Positions 1-11,300 of a stretch of 64,000 bases of DNA are shown piece by piece. The position numbers and the translations under genes were made by a program. Each line of letters begins with the position of its first letter. The first letter of the stretch is position 1. Origin of the DNA: Cryptomeria japonica (taxonomy: Eukaryota; Streptophyta; Pinopsida; Cupressales; Cupressaceae); assembly GCF_030272615.1 (NCBI RefSeq), contig NC_081408.1:770005336-770069335 (forward strand), written 5' to 3'. The notes beneath the pieces are model-generated. The model was not told where the DNA came from. It worked only from the letters and a program-made list of their open reading frames with translations, and searched no databases.

Positions 1-288
1 TTTTTCATAGTTATGCAAAAACTTCAGGACAACTGTCCCAAAATACTTTCTGTTGGTTTCGTAACTATTTTATCGGGGAGTGGTCGAGTTTTCAGGGAGA
101 CCCCCCCCATTTAGACTATAAATTAAGTAGACCCGATGGTAGAAGGGTTAGATTTTTAGGAACTGATTTAAAAAAAAACTAGAACGTGTGTTTGTTTTGG
201 TATTTTCCTATTCCTAATCAAAGGAGGAATCAGATGGTTGAAATCTGTGGTGGAAAAAGATTAGCAGATGTATCATTATGTCTTTGAT

Positions 289-324
<36 letters not shown>

Positions 325-890
325 CTGGTGATATTGTTTTTGGGGAGAAGAAAGATCTGTGTATTTTGAATCCAAATAGATAACATGTCTTTGCATATGT
401 TCATCCGATCAAGAAACAGTATTTGATTATTTCATTGCAGTTTTTCATTATTCCTCTGATGTTCTTTCCTTTGAATGTGTTGTTTACTCTAGAAAAGATT
501 CATGTTTGCGGGTGCATTCATTTTCTTTGAATCTATTCGTCTTTATTTGGAAGAAGTATATTGAACTTTGTTTCAGTTACTGTAATTACATGCTTTGAAA
601 ATTAAGAAGATGGTTTCCGTTATTTATGAGATATGAGAAAAGTTATAGCCTTTCATCCAAGAATGATATAGGCGGCCTTATATGCTTTCTGGTTAAAAGC
701 TTTCATTTGGATATAAATATAAAAACAAAAACACACTTTATGAAAAATCTAGATAGGGAGCTGTACCTAGGCAAAAATTCAGAGGGAGGTGATTGAACAA
801 ACGCCTACCCAACTGTTCAGTGAACCATTTGTTCTTGAAAAGAAGGTAACAGAGTCCTAAAATTAATCATTTAAATGCAAAGAGCAAAAT
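1..890. other. AT-rich upstream flank
   Basis: I see no gene here. The only distinct feature is a short AT microsatellite. Small open frames are short, AT-biased and without recognisable motifs. Confidence 0.5.
292..319. repeat. (AT)n microsatellite
   Basis: About 14 uninterrupted AT units, seen directly. Confidence 0.95.
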
Positions 891-897
891 TTGTTCA

Positions 898-1545
898 CTA
901 ACAGTAATCCAACCACCTTAGGAAAGGGGTGTAATTCTGCCCTGAAATACGATGAAAATTCAAAATTCCTTCACACAAGTTGAATCCTCTACTAGGGACT
1001 ACCCATTTGAAAATGGATTCTAACCTCATACTATACTCCTTTAGGACAATAACATCCACCACCTTTTTAGCCGGCTCCAACGAATGCTCCAGTTCCAATC
1101 CCCATGCCACAATTAAGGAATATGCATCCATGTTTGTCTTGTAACGATGCTCTACCACCCTAATACTCTCGCACATCAACCTCTTAATGCATTCAACCAG
1201 CCTTTCATCTCTGTACAAGAACATGCCATTCAATCTCCTCTTCGAAAACGACCCAAGAAATGGGCAAAGTTGGTCTTTCTGGTCTTCAAAGTAAAATTGG
1301 CTTCCATGTCTGCCTGAACCGTCTCAGTACTCGCCAAAATTCACTCTCTCAATTGAAAATGGAGATGAGGATGAAAGCCAAATCACAAAAAATGGAATAA
1401 AGACCATTAAAACAATCAATGCATTATATTCAGATCGCTGCCTATTAAGCACGAAAAGATAATTCACATGCTTCCCAAAGAATTGAAAATAGCTTGCATT
1501 AAAGGCTTGTACTTGCTCGAGGAATAAAATCAAGCCAATATACAA
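898..1545 (-). pseudogene. Unrecognised ORF remnant downstream of a LINE RNase H
   Basis: On the minus strand one frame runs from 1545 to 898 and is broken by a single stop at 1324-1326, giving about 215 codons. The first part has a hydrophobic stretch (LIVLMVFIPFFVIWL). The second part is mixed and charged. I do not recognise the family. It lies 3' of the LINE RNase H remnant at 1727-2100 on the same strand, so it may be the 3' part of the same retrotransposon. A similar arrangement occurs at 14774-15457. No clear residue identity between the two is visible by eye. A chance frame or a host gene fragment cannot be excluded. Confidence 0.35.
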
Positions 1546-1726
1546 CTTTTATAAATCTCCCCATTAATGCCACTTCCTTGTCAAGTCATTGTTCACTCAT
1601 TGCATTTGCTACAGTGTCTGATACTCTTTGACAATTACTCTGTTAAATTTCAAAAAAATCATCGAATGCCACCTAAGTAGCCCAATGTACCTCTTCATCT
1701 GCATTCCCCCACCACCTGGTTGCAAA

Positions 1727-2100
1727 TTAGTCCAACTCACACACCACATTAGATAGATAATCCGCTACCCCATTTCTTGCCCTTTTAATGTGCGAAATTC
1801 GAAAATCTTGAAAAGTACGTAATTTATAGATATGAACTTACTGATATGCCAACATGGGGAGGACCCCTTAACAATTGCAACAACAACAACTTGTGAATCT
1901 CCTTCTAAATGGACATTCAAAACCTTCAAATTAGTAGCCAACTCTATTGAGGATTTTTCCTTCCTCATTACAAGCAACACACCTTGCACCTGAGGTGCCT
2001 GGGTTGCCCCTTGAAGCTCCGTTAAAGTTAACTTTTATCCACCCTTGCTTTGGTTTTGTCCAAACATAGACCGAGCCAATCTCAACAATAAGATTAATCT
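1727..2100 (-). pseudogene. LINE RNase H (RVT_3-type) remnant
   Basis: Minus-strand translation, with frame changes, gives the usual plant LINE RNase H landmarks in order: KVNFNGASRGNPG (first catalytic Asp replaced by Asn), HLEGDSQVVV, and HIKRARNGVADYLS followed by a stop at 1727. Plant L1-like elements carry this RNase H after reverse transcriptase. The frame shifts and the Asp-to-Asn change show it is dead. No reverse transcriptase is visible upstream, so this is a 5'-truncated or eroded copy. Its ends and target duplication were not found. Confidence 0.75.
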
Positions 2101-2181
2101 TAGGCTACCTATGAACGAGCCAATTTGAAAAGTGTATTTGGTGGGAAATTTGAATTACTAATTTTAATCTAATGCAATATT

Positions 2182-2323
2182 TTATTTATATTTGTATTTT
2201 TTTGATAGGTAATGGGCCGAAGTCGATAAGGTGTACATACCCTACCCCCTTGTGGGATTTGAACTTGTGACCTCTCTTTCAAAAGCACAAATTCTCCACC
2301 ACTAAGCCAACTTGAGTTGTACT
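2182..2323 (-). mobile_element. tRNA-derived SINE (Au-like tail)
   Basis: Read on the minus strand the element starts with a tRNA-like region containing an A box (TGGCTTAGTGG) and a B box (AGTTCAAATCC). It ends with CTTCGGCCCATTACC followed by an A-rich tail. Near-identical direct repeats flank it: 2166-2181 (AATCTAATGCAATATT) and 2324-2340 (one extra A). These fit a target-site duplication. The tail resembles the plant Au SINE family from memory; the exact family needs a database. Confidence 0.8.
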
Positions 2324-2344
2324 AATCTAATGCAAATATTAATT

Positions 2345-3240
2345 AATATATACCAAAATTAAATAATATGTATCATCTTTTAATTGTAGTAAGGGTTGGG
2401 ATTAGAGGTTGGTTAAAATTATGGTTTTCATTCAAAGATAAAACTTGGATTAGAGTTAATATTAGGGTTCAATTTGAATTAGAATTAGTGTTCTTTTAAC
2501 TTTAAATTAATTACTATCCTAAAAATATAAAAAATAATATTTTTTTAGTTTTAAATTATTATATCAATGTCTTAACATTCCTCCCTAAAATAAGTAATAA
2601 ACAATATACAAATAGTTTAAATTTTGAAAATGTATAATGTTTTTATTTATTTATTTTATATTCATTTTTACAATATTTTAATTATCATTTTTTTTCTTTT
2701 ATAAACAATAGTTGTAATTCTATCATCATTTTAGAAAACTTTATATTTATATGTAGTATTAAATAATATTATCATTAAAAATAATTTATTAGATTTTTTT
2801 TTTTTTTGAAAATTTAAATGATTTAAAATATTATCTTGCAATACAAATTAATTAGAAAATTTATAAAATGATTCTATTACAATATGTAAAATGCTATCTT
2901 TTATGATTTAATATTAAATACTATTTGCCAAAATTAAATAATATGTACTATTATAGTTAGACTTAAGATTAGTGTTAAAGGTTGGTTAAAATTAAGTTTC
3001 CAATTTAAGATAAAATTTAGATTAAAGTTAGGATTAATATTAGGGTTCAATTAGGGATAGGTTAGTGTTAGGATTCAAATACATGATTATCATTCTATCA
3101 CAAAGTTTAGGATTAGATTTATAATTGAATTAAGATTAGGATAACATTAGAGTTTAATGATAATTGAAATTGGTATTCTTATGTTTTAAATTAAGATTAA
3201 TATAATAATTAGAATTCATGCAAATTAAATTAAAAAAATA
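2345..3240. repeat. AT-rich diverged direct repeats
   Basis: Two related stretches about 570 bp apart share AAATTAAATAATATGTA, GGTTGGTTAAAATTA and ATTAGGGTTCAATT. This is an old direct duplication in very AT-rich DNA. The ATTAGGGTT motifs recall degenerate telomere-like repeats but do not form an array. No coding potential seen. Confidence 0.55.
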
Positions 3241-3570
3241 AGATATATTTATTTTGTGCATTACACCTCCTTTGAATCCAACTTAGTAAATAAATAATCC
3301 TTTCCGACAAATTATCAACCAAGCCTAAAACAGACTTTAGGCAAAATGCAACCAAAATACATTGGTGTAGACCCACTCAAGCTAATGTCCAAAGGATTAA
3401 AACTACCAATTGCACCTTAGTGTGCAACGGGTACGACGAAGAGATTTTGGAAGGTCAATTAGGAAAAAAATTGTTCTATTATTTGTACACATTTGTGGAT
3501 CACATGAGGTCAATTGGTAGGTTATTTAGAAAATAATTTTGTTTGTGCAAAAATGTTCTAAATGGATAAG

Positions 3571-4730
3571 TGGTAACTTCAAATCAACTATTTGTCCACT
3601 TAGAAGGATTCAAACATGACTGAAATAAAACATTTGAATTAGGAACATGCTTGGGCTCCATTAGCAATATGGAGCGGGGTGCAATGAGATGGAGATGGAA
3701 AAGGAAAGGGATATGAAGAGAAGTGGAGGCACATAAAAAGAGAGGAGATGGTAATAGATATGGGTGAAAGAGATAAATATATAGGAAGGAGAGAGGGAGA
3801 TAAAGAAAGAGATATAAATGAAGATAGAGGGAGAGATAAAGAGGAAGAGAAATAGATAGAGTGGTAGATAGAGGTAGAGAAAGAGACAAAGATATAGAGG
3901 AAAATCTAGAGAGGAAGAGATAGAGAGATATGAAGGAAAATGATAGGAAGAGATGGAGAGAGATATAGATGGTGAGATAGAGTGATAAATAGAAAAATAT
4001 ACAAGGAGATATAAAGGGAGAGGAAGATCAATGAAGATAAAGAGATAAAGAGAGATACAAACAAAGAGAAGTAGAGATAGACAAATAGAGATGAGAGGGA
4101 AAGATAAAGAGAGGGAGGGAGAAATAGGGGATATGTAGAGAGGGAGAAAAAGAAAGAGACATGTGGTAACTTCAAATCAACTATTTGTCCACTTAGAAGG
4201 ATTCAAACATGACTGAAATAAAACATTTGAATTAGGAACATGCCTGGGCTCCATTAGCAATAGGGAGGGGGGTGCAATGAGATGGAGATGGAAAAGGAAA
4301 GGGATATGAAGAGAAGTGGAGGCACATAAAAAGAGAGGAGATGGTAATAGATATGGGTGAAAAAGATAAATATATAGGGGGGAGAGAGGGAGATAAAGAA
4401 AGAGATATAAATGAAGATAGAGGGAGAGACGAAGAGGAGGAGAAATAGATAGAGTGGTAGATAGAGGTAGAGAAAGAGATAAAGATATAGAGGAAAATCT
4501 AGAGAGGAAGAGATAGAGAGATATGAAGGAAAATGATAGGAAGAGATGGAGAGAGATATAGACGGTGAGATAGAGTGATAAATAGAAAAATATACAAGGA
4601 GATATAAAGGGAGAGGAAGATCAATGAAGATAAAGAGATGAAGAGGGATACAAACAAAGAGAAGTAGATATAGACAAATATAGATGAGGGGGAAAGATAA
4701 AGAGAGGGAGGGAGAACTCGATATATATGG
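3571..4730. repeat. 593-bp tandem duplication of polypurine DNA
   Basis: The sequence beginning TGGTAACTTCAAATCAACTA at 3571 recurs at 4164, giving a period of 593 bp. Each unit starts with about 100 bp of ordinary sequence and then becomes almost pure purine on the + strand (GAGATAGA, GAGAGGGAGA types). Long minus-strand open frames rich in Ser and Leu here are products of the repeat, not genes. Confidence 0.9.
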
Positions 4731-4735
4731 AGAGA

Positions 4736-4831
<96 letters not shown>
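4730..4831. repeat. (GA)n microsatellite
   Basis: About 50 GA units interrupted once by a T at 4750. It lies at the downstream end of the polypurine block. Confidence 0.95.
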
Positions 4832-4833
<2 letters not shown>

Positions 4834-5519
4834 GAAGAGATAGTGAGATACAAATAAAGAGACAAGAGTGAGAGAGAGAAGAAGAGAGGGAGAATATAAA
4901 GACATATACATATACATATACATATTAATCATAATTAAATTGATTGAGGGGAGATATTGAGAGGGGAAAGAGGGTATACAAAATATAAAAAGTAATTTTT
5001 TAAACTATGATTTAAAAAATATTTTTTGAAAAGTTATACAATAATATTATTAAAATATATATATAAACTATCATAATCAATTAGTTATATGTAATAATTA
5101 TTAAAATAAATAAAAATACTATTTGAAAAAATTAAACATATAATTTATTATTTATATATTATAATATAGTAATTATTATTAAAATATTTAAAATAAAAAA
5201 ATTAGAAATTTAAAAACCTAAATATACAAATAGCCGAAAGGTCCAAATATTAAAATGTTTTTTTTTTCTTTAATATTTTTGTTTGCTTTAACCATGTGTA
5301 ACTCTCTCTACGAATTAACTAATGTTTGACTCACAAGGTTGATAGTCATTTACCTACTGTAGTAAAAATAGAAAAGTTAGATAGATTCATGTGTTTTGCT
5401 TTAATTTATTTTTTATTTAAAATTCAAATCCAAGCGGATTTGCTTTATAATTCATATCATGACTAATCATTATTCCCGACTAATTCACATTTAATGTTAG
5501 TATGACTATTTTTCTTTTT
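4832..5519. other. AT-rich spacer before the dTMP kinase promoter
   Basis: Residual purine-rich sequence to about 4970, then very AT-rich DNA with no coding signal. Confidence 0.5.
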
Positions 5520-5979
5520 CGTCTATGCAAACGCGCGTAAATCTAGAATATCTCCCTGGCAATACCGGCTACAACCAAAAAAAACGTGTACGAAAAGCTA
5601 AAATCGGTGGACTCAAGACGGGCGGAGGAAAGATAGTACAAAACCCTACGAAAACCTAGCGCCGGGACGTGAAAAAGGGCAAAACATCTACGGCCAAATC
5701 CAACGGTCATTGCGTTTCGAATCGTCTTGTACGTTTTTCACACGCTCTGAACCGTCGATCCGGAAAAGCAACTCGTTCATCTCGAAAAAGATACGCCGAA
5801 AAAGAGGGAACAATCAAAAGCATACGAAAAGGAAAAACCCTCAGACAAGCTCCCGCCATTTTTTTCTGGCTAAATTCAACTCTCGTTGCTTATTTGCAGC
5901 GCCTTCAAAGTTAAATCTGCGAGGGTGAAGATTTTACAGATTCAACAATTACGTTCCAAAAAATCACAGCATTTTAAAG
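5520..5979 (+). promoter_or_regulatory. Putative dTMP kinase promoter and 5' leader
   Basis: Base composition changes sharply to GC-richer, CpG-containing DNA. A telo-box (AAACCCTA) lies at 5641-5648; in plants this motif is common in promoters of cell-cycle and ribosomal genes, which suits a nucleotide-synthesis enzyme. No TATA box is evident. A donor-like AAAG|GTAAAC at 5980 could end a noncoding first exon. Three overlapping basic ORFs of 60-81 codons occur here. None continues in frame across the inferred junction, so I treat them as leader sequence or upstream ORFs. Transcription start is unknown. Confidence 0.5.
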
Positions 5980-6924
5980 GTAAACAGGTTCTCTCCCGTT
6001 CTCCCGGTTTAACCCTCAAGCCTTTCGATATTCTTTTCGCATCTTTAACTCTAGCAATTGAATTCTAGAATGTTTGCGTTGTGGCTAAGTTTTTAATTTT
6101 TGTCGGGGGTTTGAGTGTAGATAAAGCTCTTAATAAATTTCTAAAATGTCTGTGCTCTGGGAAGATTAGCTTCAAGGGCTTTTCGACCCCCCTCCATGCT
6201 AAATTGTTTTAAAAGACGAGGTTAAGACCTAAAGAAGAATTCCATACTACGAGTACTTGGGAAGAAATACAAATATTGACGTTATATGAGTCCGGTAAGT
6301 TGTTGAACACAAAATGATTTGTGTGCTGTCTTGTAGGCCATATTTATTAGTAATGTTTGTTTTATGTGACAATTAGTAACATTTCAGGCCTCGATGGTAC
6401 ATTAATGGATGTTGGAAAGCTGCGGGTCTTTTACACTAGTATCAGACTATGTATCTTGATAAGTTGAATTCTATAATTCTGCTCACTGCATTGAGCATTT
6501 CGGTATTCCTGAAATTAGGCTTATGGAATACAAAGGTGTGCCTAATGTTAGAGTACTTATCTACCAATCCTTCGAATTTTTTTAATGCATTTTTGTAGGT
6601 TTTCTCTAAGGCCAAAAACGTTCAGCATAATTTGGATTCTATGTCTGAATTGCGGTCTTTGCTGTGGGCTTATTATGAACAATTTTAAGCCAATGTTTTC
6701 TGGAGTTGCTTTTTGTTTCAGGTGAAAGTCAACCGTACGAATAGATGAGCTTAAAGCAGTTCGAATACATTTCTTATGCAAATCCAAGCCTTTAAAAACC
6801 TAGCGTAAGTTCTTTAATTACACATCTCTATGGTAAATAGTAAAGCAAGCTAAATGATTTTTAAGCTGATCGTACGGTGTTATGAACTGTACATTTATAA
6901 ATTCTTGTATCTGACACATTGTAG
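5980..6924 (+). other. Putative 5' UTR intron
   Basis: Inferred from the donor GTAAAC at 5980 and an acceptor-like TTGTAG ending at 6924, between the leader and coding exon 1. The sequence between is AT-rich with no repeat I recognise. The frame of exon 1 stays open back to 6854, so a transcript keeping part of this region could encode an Arg-rich N-terminal extension resembling a mitochondrial presequence. Confidence 0.4.
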
Positions 6925-7012
6925 CACAAGGAGTACAGTTCTTCGATATCGTGTGCAGTTGGACTCTGCATTTGATACTGCAAGAGTACGAAGAACAGCT
7001 ATTGCAAGAAGG

Positions 7013-7275
7013 ATGTCAATGCAATCTTATTGTACTGGTGGCACTAAGCGAGGAGCTCTGATTGTGTTGGAAGGACTTGATCGAAGTGGAAAAAGTTCTC
7101 AATGTGCTAAGTTGGTCTCATCCTTGAGTGGTCAAGGGTTTCCTGTTGAAGCATGGCATTTCCCTGATCGCACTACAGATGTGGGCAAGATGATATCTGC
7201 TTACTTGTCCAGCAAAGCAGACCTGGATGATAGAACAATTCATTTGCTATTCAGTGCCAACCGTTGGGAGAAAAA
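7013..7275 (+). CDS. TMPK: dTMP kinase (thymidylate kinase), coding exon 1
   Basis: This encodes residues 1-88 of a thymidylate kinase, which phosphorylates dTMP to dTDP with ATP for dTTP synthesis. The P-loop GLDRSGKS is at residues 21-28. FPDRTT and LLFSANRWE, both typical of the family, follow. I chose ATG 7013 because no upstream leader frame joins in phase; ATG 7019 is two codons further on. The exon ends after AA at 7275 at the donor GTAAGC (phase 2). Joined to the exons at 59322-60516 the product is 218 residues, normal for a cytosolic eukaryotic enzyme. Codons from 6925 upstream of ATG 7013 are also open and Arg-rich, so a longer organelle-targeted form is possible, as plant TMPKs can be targeted to several compartments. 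Confidence 0.93.
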
Positions 7276-7563
7276 GTAAGCTTTTAAAATTCCTTTGATA
7301 ATTTAATATTTAATTGGTTTGCTTTGGATGTTGTTTTTCTCTACAAATGCTAGACCTTTGCTCATTTTTTATTTGTGTCCAGATATCCATGTAACCCGAG
7401 TAACCAATTGTGTTGATTATTCTGGATTATGTTTGCAAATCTACTTACCTACTGTTCATGAAGGGATTTTGTGATTTTGTATACCTGTGATTCCAAGCAA
7501 CGATGTAAGTAATGACAATTGCACACCATGTATTTCAATTTCCAAAACATGTATGGGCTATTG

Positions 7564-8237
7564 TGTTGATTGTAACTATGGGTATAGGGGTTCCGATTGC
7601 CTTAAGGCAACATCCGAACCCCCTTTAGGACCGGGTCCTACCCTAACGTGACCCTATCTTAAATGCCACGCTAAAAACACACCAAAATAACATTAGGGCC
7701 AAAAATATCAAGGAGGCCGACTTACAAGGAGGTCGACTTACAAAGAATAAAGATGCATATAAGTAAATGTCAATTTGCAAGTCAATGACAATCAATCAAG
7801 TTCAATTATATCAGAAGGCGATTTAGCTCTGCTGTGCGAACCTAAGGAAGAGGGCGAACTTATTCAGTTTGGTGTAATATTGTCCAAGGGGACATAGCAT
7901 ATCTTGAGGCAAGTCATTGAAGCATACAAGGACAGATCTGATATGTGAACATCAGATTCGAGCTAAGTATTGTACTTATATTTAGAGGAGAATATATAAT
8001 CTGACCTGTGGGTCTTTCATGTTGGGTTTTTCCTCCTTGGAGGTTTTCCCAGGGTATGCTTGTTTGCCTTCTATTCTATTTCTGATTTATGTTGTCTTAC
8101 TAAATACTGCAAATCTGATTACAATCTAGGGCACAATTTAATCTATGTTGGTTTACTAAACTACTGCAAACCTAATACAACCTAGGGCATAATCAATTAG
8201 ATAAATCTGGTTATTATACCTAGGGTTTAAATTAACA
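7564..8237 (+). repeat. Copia-1 5' LTR
   Basis: TG...CA termini, followed directly by the primer binding site. It contains the inverted motif TTTTCCTCCTTGGAGGTTTT, also seen in the LTRs of Copia-2 and Copia-3 and in the block at 18664. Confidence 0.95.
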
Positions 8238-8255
8238 TGGTATCAGAGCTCTAGG
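8238..8255 (+). other. Copia-1 primer binding site
   Basis: TGGTATCAGAGC, complementary to the 3' end of plant initiator tRNA-Met, starts at the first base after the LTR. Confidence 0.9.
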
Positions 8256-8322
8256 TGTTACTAACTTCTGATTTTAGCAGATCAATTGTTGCATATAGCT
8301 GTTGTTTGTGTTCAGATTAAAG

Positions 8323-11300
8323 ATGTCAGGTTTGAAGGCTGAAGATAGGCTTGAGGGAGCCATTGATTTTGCTGCTTGGAAAGTTCGTATTCTGTTGATC
8401 CTTGAAGAAAATGACCTACTGGAATTTGTAGAAGAAGAAAGGCTGTCTCCTCCAGAAGATGCTGAAGAGCTGAAACTGTTCAAGAAAGATTTCCTCAAGG
8501 CTAGAAGGATCATAATTGAGTCCGTCAAGAATCATCTTGTCACTGTCATATCAAAGTTTACATCTGCTAGAGAAATGATCAAACACTTGGAAGGGATCTA
8601 TGAAGTCAACAATCTCAGCAGGGCTCTTGCCCTAAGACAACAACTTTTACACATGAAAATGAAAGAAGAAGACTCAATCATAGCCTACGTCATGAAGATC
8701 AATGAACTAAAGGACAAGCTAAGCACTCTTGATTGCCAAATCTCAGATAAAGACCTTGTTATGATTGCATTAAATGGTCTACCAGATGAATGGGAACCAT
8801 TCATTCGTAGCATTGGTGGAAGAGCTGATCGTCCCAACTTTGAGCATCTTCAATCTAATTGCATCGAAGAGGAATCTCGAATTGAGGTAAGAGGAAAACT
8901 CAAGAACTCTCTCAAAGATAATCATGTTCTCTTATCTAAATCTAGGAAAGGTGGTCATTGGAAGAAAGAAAAGAGAAGCAAAAATTTTAGATCCTCCTCC
9001 TATGATCCAAGTAAAAAGTCAAGAGATTTCTCTCACATTCGTTGCTTCAGATGTGATAAGTATGGTCACTATGCCAGAGATTGTCAAAATGACCCAAAGG
9101 AAAGGGAAGCTAACTTAAATAAGGTTGTCGAACAAAGTGAAGACTACCTTCTTATCTCTGCTCTTTCCAGCAATATTCCTACGGATAGCAATACGTGGAT
9201 ACTTTCCAGACACATCTCAGGATTTCGTGAGCATCTCTCAGATCTGATTGAAAAAGACACCAATCTTCATGTTGTAATCGGTGATGATGCTCGATACTCA
9301 GTAAAAGGTTCTGGCACTACCTCTCTAAAACCAGATTTTGGTATTTCCTTACAACTCTGTGATATTCTATTTGTACCTGGTATTAAAAGAAATCTTCTTT
9401 CCATTTCGGCTTTAGAAGATAAGGGTTTGCGAACAGCATTTTTTGAAGGGAAAGTACTCGCTTGGTCTAAGAAATCTAACTTCAAATCTGCTCGTATTAT
9501 TGGAAATAGATGTGCTAGTTTATATAAGCTTGCAGCCAATCCAATTCAAGCTCTCATTCATGAGACCCCTGAATCATGCGTGCTATGGCATAGAAGATTG
9601 GGTCATCTTCACTTTCAAGCTCTTCCCACTCTTGGTAAAATGGTCAAAGGTATGCCTAATCTCAGTTTATCTCATGATGATGCTTGTAAAGGTTGTGCAG
9701 TGGGTAAGAATGTAAAGAATCCCTTTCATAAAAGCGATAGTAGGGCTAAAGAAAGGTTAGAGCTTATTCATTCAGATTTATGTGGTCCCATGTCAGTAGC
9801 ATCTCCTAGCGGTTTCCTATATTATATTATCTTCATAGATGATTTCTCTAGGAAAACATGGATCTATTTTCTTAAAACTAAAGAGTCTGAAGAAGTCCTA
9901 AACAGATTTAAAGAATTCAAAGCCTTAGTTGAAAATACTACAGGAAATCGAATTAAATGTTTGAGGTCTGACAATGGAGGTGAATACACCTCAGGTAGCT
10001 TCTATGACTTTTGTGTTGAAGTAGGAATTAAGAGGGAGTTTTGTGTTCCCTACAACCCTCAGCAAAATGGAGTTGCTAAAAGAAAGAACAGGACCATTGT
10101 TGAAGCTGCAAGAGCCATGATACATGATCAGGACTTGCAACCTTTTCTATGGGCAGAAGCATCCAAAACCGCAGTTTATATTCAGAATAGATGTCCTCAT
10201 CAAGTCCTAAAGAATGTGACACCTGAAGAAGCATTTTCAGGAATCAAACCTGACATCAGTCACCTAAGGATATTTGGAAGCCTTGTGTATGTTCATGTGT
10301 CTAAAGAAAAACGAACCAAGCTGGATCCATCTGGAAAGAAAGGCATCCTAGTAGGATACAACGAATCTTCCAAAGCCTTCAGGATCTACATTTCAGGTCA
10401 AAGCTATGTTGAGGTAAGTAGAGATGTAACTTTTGAAGAAGATATTGCTTTCAAAAGATCTAAAGGTTCATTAATCAACAATGATGATATGGTGATGGAA
10501 AAACAAGATTCAATTGTTGATGCTAACCCTGAGTTACAGGAGGAGTCTACTGATCTTCCAGATCAAGAAGTTCAGAATGACTCATTAGAACCCATGCAAT
10601 CTACCGATATACCTCAGGATATTGTGGTTTGCAAGAAGAGACCACTTTGGGTTAGAAATACAATTCAAGATTCTGAAGGGTTTGCTGCTCCCAGAGGAAC
10701 CTTCAAAAATAGCAAGAGTGTCCAAAATCATGCCTGTGTATGGTGAAAATGGATACAATAATAACGATATTGAAAGGCTAAATGAATTCAACCACAAAAC
10801 CCTAGCCTAACAACAACAAAGATCCACCATAACATATGAAGATTACCTAAGACAATGCAAATCAAATGAAATCACAAAGATTATACCATCACATGTCCAA
10901 TAGGGTTTGGATCTCCATTCTTCCTATCTCCATTGATCTTGCTTGATATATTTGCTCTCAGATTTTGTGTGCACAAGAGCTCAACAAAAAACGGAATGTG
11001 GTTGCAAGTAGGATCGCATATGCTCAAAAGCGTAGTGTAGTTAAGTGCATAAATTGATTAGCCAGGGTTTGATAATGAAGGAAGCATCTCCTTAAATAGA
11101 AGACCCTATATGAAATGGAGGGATAAGATTAAGAGGTGTAAAAGGAGGTTGGCTATGATTAGAGGGTAGGTAAAAGAAATAATAAAATAATGAAAGGGGT
11201 AGGTAGTGTATGAATTAAGAGATGAATGACATGTGTCATGGATAGAAAAGGCTAATGAATTAATTAAATAAATAAAGATTTATTTAATTAATAAAAGAAG

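Noticed and set aside
2182-2323. tRNA gene
   Set aside because: A and B boxes are present but no full cloverleaf; A-rich tail and target duplication show a SINE.
2391-3070. Interstitial telomere array
   Set aside because: TTAGGG-like motifs are scattered and degenerate, without tandem order.
3584-4932. Four long minus-strand ORFs rich in Ser and Leu
   Set aside because: They are translations of GA-rich simple repeats and of the 593-bp duplication, with no domain.
5669-6068. Overlapping basic ORFs in the dTMP kinase leader as a protein N-terminus
   Set aside because: None stays open and in phase to the exon 1 acceptor; the only phase-compatible frame meets a stop at 5975-5977.
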